Assembly (NCBI GenBank): GCA_038534135.1 | Contig: JBCAXJ010000003.1 | Span: 1 to 64,000, forward strand | Length of the DNA stretch: 64,000 nucleotides | Direction: 5' to 3' | From: Thermohalobaculum sp038534135 | GTDB taxonomy: Bacteria; Pseudomonadota; Alphaproteobacteria; Rhodobacterales; Rhodobacteraceae | In this document: positions 26,517 through 34,805 of the stretch, in pieces | Position numbering within the stretch: position 1 is the first letter of the stretch | Layout: each line of letters starts with the position of its first letter | Notes under the pieces: generated by a model | What the model was told of the DNA's origin: nothing | Databases searched by the model: none | The model's input: only the letters and a program-made list of their open reading frames with translations | Translations under genes and position numbers: made by a program

Positions 26517-27517
26517 CCCGAAAGCTCGAGGATCGTCTTGTGCAATGCCAGCGGGATGGTGATCCCTTCGTTCGGCGTGCGTTTGCGGGCCTCGAGACGG
26601 CGTCCACCCGGGAGCCGGACACCGTCCTGATCCAGCATCGCTGCAAACAAGCGCTCGCCGCGTTCGATCGCATCGCCGCCACCGAAGCGTGCCGGGTCGA
26701 AGGCCAGGATCAACTCGCCCCCGGTCGCCGGGCCGCCATCGCCGTTGTCTTCGGCGCCTGCCTCGACCGAGGTTACCTCGCCGATCAGCGGGCCGCACAT
26801 CAGGTCGACCATCAGCGCGATCGCGCCGCCCTTGTAGCCGCCGAACGGAAGCTGCGCGCCCGCCAGGATCGCATCCGGATCGGTGGTCGGATTGCCGTCC
26901 GGGTCGAGCCCCGCGCCTTCGGGCAACGGATGCCCATCCCGCTTGGCGATCGAGATCTCGCCACGCGCCATCATCGAGGACGCCTGATCCCAGACCATCG
27001 CGCCGCCACCGGCACGCGGATAGGCAAAGGCCATCGGGTTGGTGCCGAAGAACTTCGTCTTGCCCCCGGCGGCGGTCATGTAGGGTGGCGAGTTCACGAA
27101 CGCCATCGCGGCCAGACCCTGCTCGGCCAGCGCCTCGGTCTCGGGCCACAGCGCCGCGTAGTGATGTGCGCGGCGGATCGCGAGCGCGGCCATTCCGTTC
27201 TCGCGCGCGGCGTCGATCAGCGGTGCGCGCCCGACCTCGATTGCCAGCGGTGCCATGCCCCGGTCGGCCTCGACTCGCACCACGCATGGCCCCAACCGCT
27301 CGGCCTTCGGGTCGGCATGGCCGTTGATCTTGCCCGCCTTCAGCGATTTCACATAGCCCGGCACCCGGAACAGCCCGTGCGACTTGCAGCCATCGCGCTC
27401 GGCGCCCGCCATGTTGCGCGCCGTCGCATCGGCATTGCGCTGATCGCAGCCGTTCGCCATCAGCGCCTTGACCGCCAGATCGTGCGCTTCATCCAGTGTC
27501 AGCCGGATCTCGTCCAT
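26513..27517 (-). CDS. Malate/L-lactate dehydrogenase (Ldh2) family oxidoreductase
   Basis: This NAD(P)-dependent enzyme is of the Ldh2/ureidoglycolate dehydrogenase/DpkA superfamily, which does not use the Rossmann fold. The N-terminal catalytic segment ERDGCKSHGLFRVPGY carries the family His. AIRRAHHYAALWPE and KTKFFGTNPMAFAYP are the other conserved blocks, and PFGGYKGGAIALMVDLM is typical of the C-terminal half. ATG at 27517 follows GGGAGAG at good spacing; the longer frame lacks one. At 334 residues it has the family length. It is divergent from the TAXI-TRAP importer, which may supply its keto- or imino-acid substrate. Confidence 0.87.
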   Translation of the reverse strand: MDEIRLTLDEAHDLAVKALMANGCDQRNADATARNMAGAERDGCKSHGLFRVPGYVKSLKAGKINGHADPKAERLGPCVVRVEADRGMAPLAIEVGRAPLIDAARENGMAALAIRRAHHYAALWPETEALAEQGLAAMAFVNSPPYMTAAGGKTKFFGTNPMAFAYPRAGGGAMVWDQASSMMARGEISIAKRDGHPLPEGAGLDPDGNPTTDPDAILAGAQLPFGGYKGGAIALMVDLMCGPLIGEVTSVEAGAEDNGDGGPATGGELILAFDPARFGGGDAIERGERLFAAMLDQDGVRLPGGRRLEARKRTPNEGITIPLALHKTILELSG

Positions 27518-27705
27518 GTCACTCTCCCGTGTTTTTTGTCTTGTGGCGCGAGACCACGTGCGGGGCAAGCGCGCGACGCTTGACGATGTATCGAGACTGG
27601 ATCACTGTTTTTCCCAGGAAGGCGCGGGTTTGCCTCGCTGTCCTGCCCTGCGCCGATCCGGATTGGGTCCGGCGCGTCACATCTACCGGAACAGGGAGAC
27701 CGGAC

Positions 27706-28671
27706 ATGAAACATCTTGCACTGGGCGCCGCGTTTGGCGCCGCGCTGGCATTCGGAGCTTCTGCACCCGCAACGGCACAGCAGCAGTTCATCTCGATCGG
27801 CACCGGCGGTGTCACCGGCGTCTACTACCCGACGGGCGGCGCGATCTGCCGTCTGGTAAACAAGGACCGCAAAGAGCACGGCATCCGCTGCTCGGCGGAA
27901 TCGACCGGCGGCTCGATCTACAACATCAACACCATCCGCGCGGGCGAGCTGGAGTTCGGCGTTGCTCAGTCGGACTGGCAGTATCACGCCTATAACGGCA
28001 CCTCGAAGTTCGAGGATGCGGGCAAGTTCGAAAACCTGCGCGCGGTCTTCTCGGTGCACGCGGAACCGGTGACGGTCATCGCGTCGGATGCCTCGGGCAT
28101 CAATACGATTGCCGACGTCAAGGGCAAGCGGATGAACATCGGCAACCCGGGCTCGGGAACGCGCGGCACCTGGGAAGTCATGGAAGAGGCCATGGGCTGG
28201 ACGCGCGGCGATCTGAAACTGGCGGCCGAGATGAAGTCGGCTGAAACCGGCCAGGCGGTCTGCGACGGCAAGATCGATGCATACTTCTGGCTGGTCGGAC
28301 ACCCGTCTGCACTGACGCAGGAGAGCCTTGCAACCTGTGCCGCCAAGCTGGTCGACGTGACCGGTCCTGCGATCGACAAGCTGGTCGAGGAAAACTCGTT
28401 CTACCGCAAGGCCGTGATCCCGGCGGGCATGTACAACAACGAGGCTGACGTCCAAACCTTCGGCGTCGGAGCAACCTTCGTGTCCAGCGCTGATGTGCCT
28501 GAGGAAGTCGTCTACGTGGTCGTCAAGGCGGTCTTCGAGAACTTTGACCAGTTCACCAAACTGCACCCGGCCTTCGCCAACCTGAAGCCCGAGCAGATGA
28601 TCAAGGACTCGCTCTCCGCTCCGCTGCACGACGGCGCGATCAAGTACTACAAGGAAAAAGGCTGGATGTAA
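27706..28671 (+). CDS. TAXI-family TRAP transporter solute-binding protein
   Basis: This is a periplasmic receptor of a TRAP importer. A clear signal peptide (residues 1-25, ending in APATAQQQ) is followed by FISIGTGGVTGVYYPTGGAIC, the opening typical of TAXI receptors, and STGGSIYNINTIRAGELEFG. ATG at 27706 follows AGGGAGA and opens the signal peptide; upstream codons in frame are spurious. At 321 residues it is normal. The fused TRAP permease follows after a 126-base gap containing REP-like hairpins. TAXI receptors often take up glutamate or other organic acids; the substrate here is unknown. Confidence 0.92.
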   Translation: MKHLALGAAFGAALAFGASAPATAQQQFISIGTGGVTGVYYPTGGAICRLVNKDRKEHGIRCSAESTGGSIYNINTIRAGELEFGVAQSDWQYHAYNGTSKFEDAGKFENLRAVFSVHAEPVTVIASDASGINTIADVKGKRMNIGNPGSGTRGTWEVMEEAMGWTRGDLKLAAEMKSAETGQAVCDGKIDAYFWLVGHPSALTQESLATCAAKLVDVTGPAIDKLVEENSFYRKAVIPAGMYNNEADVQTFGVGATFVSSADVPEEVVYVVVKAVFENFDQFTKLHPAFANLKPEQMIKDSLSAPLHDGAIKYYKEKGWM

Positions 28672-28679
28672 TTCGGCCA

Positions 28680-28791
28680 GGATGGGCGGGGCGCCCATCC
28701 TACGGGGACGCCAAAACATCGTGGGGCGCGGTACGCCGCGCCCTGCATCCAGGCGAAGGCCGCGGTGCGCGGTGCGCACCCTACGGCGGGG
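28680..28791. repeat. Three REP-like palindromes between TRAP genes
   Basis: Three perfect hairpins lie in tandem. GGATGGGCG-GGG-CGCCCATCC is at 28680-28700 and GGGCGCGG-TACG-CCGCGCCC follows near 28723-28742. GGTGCGC-GGT-GCGCACC lies near 28766-28782. The first and third are followed by CTACGG. This layout resembles short repetitive extragenic palindromes widespread in proteobacteria. Such stems between a binding-protein gene and its permease can stabilise the upstream transcript and set a higher receptor level. Confidence 0.65.
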
Positions 28792-28797
28792 GGACAC

Positions 28798-31401
28798 ATG
28801 ACCGCGCAAGCAGAAAATCTCGACCAATTCACGGCCACGGATACCGGCGGTCGCAATCCCATCGGCTGGCAGGGGCAAGTCATCTTCTGGGGCGCGCTGG
28901 CCTGGGCGTTCTTTCAGCTTTACATCGCGTCGGCGGTGCCCTTCTGGGTGCAAGAGCAAATCGGTTTCGGCGTCGTCACCAACTCCGATGCCCGGCGTAT
29001 TCATCTGGCCTTCGGGTTGTTCCTGGCGGCCATGGCCTTCCCGTTGGCCAAGTCCGGGCCGACGGATCGCATTCCCTGGTATGACTGGCTTCTGGCGGGC
29101 CTCGGCGTTGCAGCGTGTCTTTATGCCGTCGTGCTGCGCAACGAGATCGCCGTCCGCGCGGGCCTGCCGACCACCGGCGACCTGATTGCCTCGACCGTCG
29201 GGATGACGATCGTCCTGATCACCGTCTACCGCGCGATGGGATTGCCGCTGGTCATCGTCGCCTGTGTGTTTCTCGGCTACACGTTCTTTGGCGACGCCCG
29301 CTGGCTGCCCGAGGTCATGCAGTGGAAGGGTGCCAGCTATGGCAAGGCGATGTGGCACTACTGGATGCAGGGCGAGGGTGTCTTTGGTGTCGCGCTCTCT
29401 GTCTCGACATCGCTGATATTCCTGTTCGTGCTGTTCGGCTCGATCCTCGAGAAAGCGGGCGCTGGCAACTATTTTATCAAGGTCTCGTTCTCACTGATGG
29501 GCCACCTGCGCGGAGGACCCGCCAAGGCTGCCGTCGTCGCCTCGGCGATGAGCGGGCTCTACTCCGGGTCCTCGATCGCCAACACGGTGACGACCGGCAC
29601 CTTCACCATTCCGCTGATGAAGCGCACGGGTTTCACGCCCGAGAAGGCAGGAGCGGTCGAGGTCGCGTCCTCGACCAATGGCCAGCTCACACCGCCGGTG
29701 ATGGGCGCTGCCGCGTTCCTGATGGCCGAGTTCACGGGTGTCTCGTACACCGAGATCATCAAGCACGCGCTGGTGCCTGCCTTGGTCAGCTACATCGCGC
29801 TGGTCTACATCGTCCATCTCGAGGCCATGAAGCTGGGCCTGCAGGGTCTGCCGAAGCCGTCGGTCACGACGACGATCGCACAGCGTTTGATCGGCGTGCT
29901 GTCCGGCTTCCTGTTTGTCGCGTTCCTCGGGATCGCGGTCTATTTCGGCATGGGCTGGATCAAGACGGCGTTGCCGGATCTGGCGTTCCCCGTGGTGATC
30001 GCACTCTGTACGGTCGGGTATCTGGCCCTGCTCTGGCGTGCCTCGCGGCTGGATGATCTGGTCGTCGACGACCCGGATGCACCGATCACCGAACTCCCGC
30101 GCGCCGGACCGACGGCGGTGACGGGGCTCTATTACATCCTGCCCATCGTCATCCTGATCTGGTGCATCGTGATCGAGCGTCTCTCCCCGGCCTTCTCGGC
30201 GTTCTGGGCGACACTGGCGATGATCGCGGTGACACTGACCCAACACCCGCTGAAAGCGATGATGCGCGGGGAGGGGGGGCTCGGCCGAGCGTTCGCACGC
30301 GGTTGGGGCGAGTGGGTCGATGGCATGGTGTCGGGCTCGCGCAACATGATCGGGATCGGCGTCGCGACCGGCGCCGCGGGCATTATTGTGGGGACAATCT
30401 CGTTGACCGGTGCACACCAGGTGATCGGTGAACTGGTCGAGTATGCCTCGGGCGGGTACCTGATGGTCATGCTGCTGATGGTGGCGGTGATGAGCTTGAT
30501 CCTGGGCATGGGCCTGCCGACCACCGCGAACTACATCGTTGTGTCGTCGCTTATGGCACCCGTCATTCTGACGCTGGCCGCAGCGGACGGGCTGATCCTG
30601 CCGCTGATCGCGGTGCACCTGTTCGTGTTCTATTTCGGCATTCTCGCGGATGACACGCCGCCGGTGGGCCTGGCCGCCTTCGCGGCAGCGGCGATCTCGA
30701 AAGGCGATCCGATCAAGACGGGTATCCAGGGCTTCGCCTATGACATTCGCACGGCGCTGCTGCCGTTCCTGTTCATCTTCAACACGGAACTGCTGCTGAT
30801 CGACGTTGGCCCTGCAAAGGCGGTGTTCGTCTTCATTGTCGCTGTCATCGCGATGATGCTGTTCGCTGCCGCGACGCAAGGCTGGTGGATGACGCGGAAT
30901 AAGATCTGGGAAACGGTGATCCTGCTGCTGGTCGCCTTCACGCTGTTCCGGCCCGGCTTCTGGCTGGATCAGATCCAGCCGCCTTATGTGGAACACCCGC
31001 CGGACCGGGTCTTTGAAGTCGTCGGTGGCGCCCCAGACAATGGTGTGCTGACCTTCATCGTTTCCGGACCGGATTTTGACACCGGCGAGATGACGTCCAC
31101 CACACTGCTGGTGCCGATGGGCAGGCGGGCCGAGGCGATTGAACGGCTCGAAGGCGCCGGATTGCTCGTCAATCTCGAGGACGGGTTCGCGAAAATCGAG
31201 GAACCCTTCCCGCAGACGCCGTATTTCGAGAAGATCGGGACGATGTTTGACTACTATGGCGACGACCCGGTCCACCTGTCGAACATCCAGACCGAGGCCA
31301 GCCGCCTGCCGAAGGAGCTGTTCTACTTCCCCGCGCTGCTGCTTCTGGCCGGGGTCTACTGGATGCAGACCCGCCGGAAAGAACAGGAGGTGCCGGCATG
31401 A
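28798..31401 (+). CDS. TRAP transporter fused 4TM/12TM permease
   Basis: This 867-residue integral membrane protein combines the small and large TRAP subunits (DctQ/DctM fusion type), the usual partner of TAXI receptors. The large-subunit block contains VVASAMSGLYSGSSIANTVTTG and STNGQLTPPVMGAAAFLM, and later LGMGLPTTANYIV and FYFGILADDTPPVGLAAFAAA, all characteristic of this family. A soluble segment near residues 715-840 precedes a last hydrophobic segment (ELFYFPALLLLAGVYWM). ATG at 28798 follows GGGGGGAC. It overlaps the aminotransferase gene by four bases, which suggests uptake and transamination are coupled. Confidence 0.92.
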   Translation: MTAQAENLDQFTATDTGGRNPIGWQGQVIFWGALAWAFFQLYIASAVPFWVQEQIGFGVVTNSDARRIHLAFGLFLAAMAFPLAKSGPTDRIPWYDWLLAGLGVAACLYAVVLRNEIAVRAGLPTTGDLIASTVGMTIVLITVYRAMGLPLVIVACVFLGYTFFGDARWLPEVMQWKGASYGKAMWHYWMQGEGVFGVALSVSTSLIFLFVLFGSILEKAGAGNYFIKVSFSLMGHLRGGPAKAAVVASAMSGLYSGSSIANTVTTGTFTIPLMKRTGFTPEKAGAVEVASSTNGQLTPPVMGAAAFLMAEFTGVSYTEIIKHALVPALVSYIALVYIVHLEAMKLGLQGLPKPSVTTTIAQRLIGVLSGFLFVAFLGIAVYFGMGWIKTALPDLAFPVVIALCTVGYLALLWRASRLDDLVVDDPDAPITELPRAGPTAVTGLYYILPIVILIWCIVIERLSPAFSAFWATLAMIAVTLTQHPLKAMMRGEGGLGRAFARGWGEWVDGMVSGSRNMIGIGVATGAAGIIVGTISLTGAHQVIGELVEYASGGYLMVMLLMVAVMSLILGMGLPTTANYIVVSSLMAPVILTLAAADGLILPLIAVHLFVFYFGILADDTPPVGLAAFAAAAISKGDPIKTGIQGFAYDIRTALLPFLFIFNTELLLIDVGPAKAVFVFIVAVIAMMLFAAATQGWWMTRNKIWETVILLLVAFTLFRPGFWLDQIQPPYVEHPPDRVFEVVGGAPDNGVLTFIVSGPDFDTGEMTSTTLLVPMGRRAEAIERLEGAGLLVNLEDGFAKIEEPFPQTPYFEKIGTMFDYYGDDPVHLSNIQTEASRLPKELFYFPALLLLAGVYWMQTRRKEQEVPA

Positions 31402-32744
31402 ACCAGCCCCGCGACAGCCACGTCTTTCCGCGCCATTCGAACAATGTCCCGCCCATCGCCGTGGGCGGTCAGGGCTGCTATCTGATCGATGCCGATGGCA
31501 AGCGCTATTTCGATGGCTCGGGCGGGGCGGCGGTCTCGTGCCTCGGCCATGGCGACCCGATCGTCACGCAGGCGATCAAGGATCAGGCGGACAAGCTGGC
31601 CTTCGCACACACCGGGTTCTTCTCCTCCGAACCGGCGGAAGAATTGGCCGATCTGTTGATCGCCAATGCACCCGAGGGGATCGACCGGGTCTATTATGTC
31701 TCGGGCGGATCGGAAGCGGTCGAGGCCGCATTGAAGCTTGCCCGTCAGTACCATCTGGAACGCGGAGAGCCGCAGCGCCGTCACCTGATCGCGCGGCGGC
31801 AAAGCTATCACGGCAACACGCTCGGCGCGCTCGCGGCCGGGGGCAATGCCTGGCGCAAGAAGCAGTTTGAACCGCTGCTGGTCGATTTCACCCACATCGC
31901 ACCGTGCTACGAGTACCGCGAACGCGCAGAGGACGAATCGTCCGAGGCCTATGGTCTGCACGCCGCGAACGCGCTGGAGGCCGAGATCCAGCGGCTCGGC
32001 CCGGACACGGTGATGGCCTTCGTCGCGGAGCCTGTCGTCGGTGCCACGCTTGGCGCTGTGCCGCCTGCGCCTGGATACTTCAAACGCATCCGAGAGATCT
32101 GCGACCAGTACGGCGTGCTTCTGATTCTCGACGAGGTCATGTGCGGCATGGGACGCACCGGCACGCTGTTCGCTTGTGAGAAGGACGGCATCAGCCCGGA
32201 CATTGTCACCATCGCCAAAGGGTTGGGTGGAGGCTACCAGCCGATCGGTGCCATGCTCTGCACCGGGACGATCCACGATGCGATCGCGCAAGGGTCAGGG
32301 TTCTTCCAGCACGGCCACACCTATCTGGGGCATCCGATCGCCTGTGCCGCGGCGCTCGCCGTCGTTCAATCGATGCTCGAGCGGAATCTCGTCGCGCGGT
32401 CAGACGCGATGGGAGAGAAGCTGCAACAAGCGCTCGTCGCCACATTCGGACAGCATCCAAACATCGGAGACATCCGCGGCAGGGGACTGTTCCGGGGCCT
32501 GGAAATCGTCCAGGACCGCGAAACGAAAGCACCGTTCGACCCGTTGCTCGGGATCAACAAGCGTATCAAGAAGGCCGCGTTCGAGGCGGGCCTGATCTGC
32601 TACCCGATGGGGGGAACGATCGACGGGGTGCATGGCGACCATGTGATGCTGGCGCCGCCGTTCATCCTGGAGGATGAACACATCTCTGAAATTACCGACA
32701 AACTGTCGACTGCGGTATCCCAGGCATTGGCTGACGCCGCCTGA
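31398..32744 (+). CDS. Class III pyridoxal-phosphate aminotransferase
   Basis: This PLP enzyme of the omega-amino acid/4-aminobutyrate aminotransferase group has the PLP Lys in VTIAKGLGGGYQPIGAM near residue 275. The upstream acidic residue is in LILDEVMCGMGRTG, and a YVSGGSEAVEAALKLARQY loop is present. At 448 residues it is normal. Its start overlaps the TRAP permease stop (ATGA), so it probably acts on the imported compound, donating or accepting an amino group to or from a keto acid. The family alone does not give the substrate. Confidence 0.9.
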   Translation: MNQPRDSHVFPRHSNNVPPIAVGGQGCYLIDADGKRYFDGSGGAAVSCLGHGDPIVTQAIKDQADKLAFAHTGFFSSEPAEELADLLIANAPEGIDRVYYVSGGSEAVEAALKLARQYHLERGEPQRRHLIARRQSYHGNTLGALAAGGNAWRKKQFEPLLVDFTHIAPCYEYRERAEDESSEAYGLHAANALEAEIQRLGPDTVMAFVAEPVVGATLGAVPPAPGYFKRIREICDQYGVLLILDEVMCGMGRTGTLFACEKDGISPDIVTIAKGLGGGYQPIGAMLCTGTIHDAIAQGSGFFQHGHTYLGHPIACAAALAVVQSMLERNLVARSDAMGEKLQQALVATFGQHPNIGDIRGRGLFRGLEIVQDRETKAPFDPLLGINKRIKKAAFEAGLICYPMGGTIDGVHGDHVMLAPPFILEDEHISEITDKLSTAVSQALADAA

Positions 32745-32751
32745 CCTGATC

Positions 32752-32787
32752 AAAACGGCGGGCGCGGATACCGCACGCGCCCGCCGT
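32752..32787 (-). terminator. Strong intrinsic terminator at luxI end
   Basis: ACGGCGGGCGCG at 32755-32766 pairs over 12 bp with CGCGCCCGCCGT at 32776-32787 around a 9-base loop. On the minus strand the stem is followed by TTTTG, a terminator for luxI. It lies between convergent genes and may also stop the aminotransferase transcript. Confidence 0.75.
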
Positions 32788-32801
32788 CCGCTGCTGTCAG
32801 A

Positions 32802-33494
32802 TCAGCAGATCCGGGTCGCCGGTGCCGCCGAACCGACGGGTGGCAGGAAGGCGGGGTTCAGTGCCTTGGTCTGTGGCGCGCGGATCGGCTTGCGGTGCAC
32901 ACGCAGATCCATGGCGCTCGTGTCGATTCTGGCCTTCCGGGCCAGGGCATCGCAGTTCTTCTCGTTGATCTCCCAGAGGCAGGCGCAAAGGTGCCCGTCC
33001 TTCTCGGTGACCTTCTCGCCGATGATCTCGGCCGGCCAGCCGCAGGCGGCGAACACGCGGGTCATGTATTTCGGCGTGACCGAGACGTAGAACTCGACGC
33101 CCGAGCGCAGGCCGATCTGCGCCCCGCCCCACATCAGGCGCGCGGCATTCCGCACCGAGTCCTTGCCGCGCTCGGCCACGAAGACGCGGGTGACTTCCCA
33201 GATCAGCGAACTTTCGATCGCGACGTCATCGGTCAGGTCCGAGAAGTGATCGGCAATCATCGTCGGCCCTGTCGTCGGCAACAGACGGCCCGAAGCCAGG
33301 TGACGGCCAGCATCGTTTTTCAGGATAACGTAAAGAGGGTTCATCAGGTCGTACTGATCGATCTCGCGGCCTTCCGGATCAATATCCAGATCCCAGCCCA
33401 AGTCTTCCTTGAATTGAACGCGGCGGTCCGTGAACATTTCGTTCGCCAGACGCGGAAAGTCGAAGAGATCGTTGCCGTAAACCAGGGTGAACAT
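32802..33494 (-). CDS. luxI: Acyl-homoserine-lactone synthase (LuxI family)
   Basis: This enzyme makes an AHL signal from S-adenosylmethionine and acyl-ACP. Invariant LuxI residues are visible: Arg, Phe and Trp in DRRVQFKEDLGW, the acidic pair in REIDQYD, Arg in SGRLLPTTGP, and Glu and Arg in IWEVTRVFV. ATG at 33494 is chosen because GGAG precedes it and the protein then begins like other LuxI proteins (MFTLVYGNDL); an ATG at 33515 is possible. At 230 residues it fits. It lies downstream of luxR on the same strand, with 98 bases between, ending at a strong terminator. Confidence 0.94.
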   Translation of the reverse strand: MFTLVYGNDLFDFPRLANEMFTDRRVQFKEDLGWDLDIDPEGREIDQYDLMNPLYVILKNDAGRHLASGRLLPTTGPTMIADHFSDLTDDVAIESSLIWEVTRVFVAERGKDSVRNAARLMWGGAQIGLRSGVEFYVSVTPKYMTRVFAACGWPAEIIGEKVTEKDGHLCACLWEINEKNCDALARKARIDTSAMDLRVHRKPIRAPQTKALNPAFLPPVGSAAPATRIC

Positions 33495-33508
33495 GCGGTA
33501 TCGCTCCA

Positions 33509-33523
33509 TCAGCATTCTGCTGA
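33509..33523. promoter_or_regulatory. Palindrome TCAGCA-N3-TGCTGA just upstream of luxI
   Basis: A perfect 6-bp inverted repeat with a 3-base centre lies 15-29 bases before the preferred luxI ATG. It overlaps the alternative upstream ATG. It is not a canonical lux box. It could be a LuxR-type operator or a small hairpin near the ribosome binding site. Confidence 0.35.
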
Positions 33524-33592
33524 CGAAGGGATTTACGCACGAAACCTTAAAATTTCGTTCAAATTGTTCGCATCGCGGATTTTTCTAGAGCG

Positions 33593-34381
33593 TTAGACCG
33601 GTGGTATTATCCCCCTGTGGACGGCCAGTGCGATGGCGTTCGGTATGTTCAGCGCACCCAGCTTGTGCCGGGCGCTGTCGATATAGACGCGGAACGTGTT
33701 CTCGGAGATCCCGAGCTGTTCGGACGCGCGTCCACGGCTCATGCCCTTGGCGATCAGACGCATGGCGTCCTTCTCACGGGCTGACAAGGGTCGGGCTGAC
33801 GTAGGCTGGTCGGCGCCGACAAGTCTGAGAACGCGCTGGTGCATGAAGTGCCCCAGCAGCATGAAATCGGTGCGGTGCTCGGCCAGGAAGGCCTGCCAGG
33901 TATCCTGCGAGCATTGTTTGTTGATCGTGAACAGCGCGAGCTGCCCGCCAGGCCCCCGGACCGGGACCGTGTAGCCCTGATTGCCGACGCCGAATTCCTG
34001 GGCCTGGACCCGAAACTCGCGTTCGTCCCGGGATTCCCAGGAAAGCTCGCCCCAGTCGACAGGGTCGAAACTGGCCGAGGCGCCCAGCAAAACCGGATCG
34101 GACTCGAAAAAATTGGCCTCGACATACCAACGCAACCACTCCTGCGGGTAAGACACCGCCGCAACCTTGCGGCCGGTCTGCAGGATGACCCCGTCGATAT
34201 CCTGGAACTCCTGAACTTCAGGCTTTTCCAGTTCACGGGCGTCGATGCCGAGCGAAACTGCATAATAGGTAACGTGATCGACGTCATAGGTGCCGCGTAC
34301 GACGTCAATGATAGCGCCGAATCCGCCCAAACTCGGCAGGGTCTGCAACCGTTCTAGGATCGTGTTCAGCCGTGTCGACAT
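33593..34381 (-). CDS. luxR: LuxR-family AHL-responsive transcriptional regulator
   Basis: The N-terminal autoinducer domain has YPQEWLRWYVEANFFESDPVLL, which contains the conserved Trp, Tyr and Asp that contact the AHL, and a Trp in FDPVDWGELSW. The C-terminal GerE-type helix-turn-helix begins LSAREKDAMRLIAKGMS and ends IPNAIALAVHRGII. At 262 residues it is close to the usual 230-250. The gene runs toward luxI on the same strand, so the pair forms a quorum-sensing circuit. Its start lies inside the end of a small upstream ORF in another frame, suggesting translational coupling. Confidence 0.92.
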   Translation of the reverse strand: MSTRLNTILERLQTLPSLGGFGAIIDVVRGTYDVDHVTYYAVSLGIDARELEKPEVQEFQDIDGVILQTGRKVAAVSYPQEWLRWYVEANFFESDPVLLGASASFDPVDWGELSWESRDEREFRVQAQEFGVGNQGYTVPVRGPGGQLALFTINKQCSQDTWQAFLAEHRTDFMLLGHFMHQRVLRLVGADQPTSARPLSAREKDAMRLIAKGMSRGRASEQLGISENTFRVYIDSARHKLGALNIPNAIALAVHRGIIPPV

Positions 34382-34532
34382 CCACCCTGCCCAGGTTTGC
34401 CAAGTCTCGCTCGTGGCTTTCGTTCGCAGCCACCAGGATTGCTACGTCCATCTCTTCTGCGAGTGCGACCATTCCGCTTTTAGCGGCCATGTCGCGAACC
34501 GAGACGAGAACCGTGACAAACCAATCGTTCAT
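34305..34532 (-). CDS. Small uncharacterised protein upstream of luxR
   Basis: This is a 75-residue ORF of no known family. The evidence that it is real is its ribosome binding site: AGGAGGA (34538-34544) lies five bases before the ATG at 34532, the best such site in the locus. An ATG at 34538 lies too close to that site. The product begins MNDWFVTVLVSV and is acidic in the middle (ALAEEMDVAILVAANESHERD). Its last 77 bases overlap luxR out of frame. It may be a leader that couples luxR translation, or a small modulator of quorum sensing. It is the first gene of the lux transcript. Confidence 0.6.
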   Translation of the reverse strand: MNDWFVTVLVSVRDMAAKSGMVALAEEMDVAILVAANESHERDLANLGRVDVDTAEHDPRTVADPAEFGRIRRYH

Positions 34533-34805
34533 GTTCATCCTCCTGCAAGCATCGTTAACAGAGCGTTACCGAATGCCTGGACAACATCTCAATTTTTAGG
34601 GGAAACGGAAATTCACCAATCCTGTCTCCCCAGATCCTGCGAGGCCATGGAGTAAGTTTTTGTTAACTGTCTGAGTCGTTTGGCGATTTATGGCTCAAAG
34701 TGGGACACTCTTGCCCAAATGAAATACGTGCTTGCGTGCGGTTGCCCTCAGAATTACACCTGAGACTTGGGAATATACGCACGTCAGTGAGTCGCCGGGC
34801 AGATC

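Noticed and set aside
26517..27287. Upstream part of the long frame that ends as the HExxH gene
   Set aside because: It is Arg/Gly-rich and lies opposite in frame to the Ldh2 dehydrogenase; the real gene starts at the GTG at 26516.
34539..34805. Search for a canonical lux box in the promoter region of the lux genes
   Set aside because: No CTG...CAG-type 18-20-bp palindrome was found; only weak partial matches.
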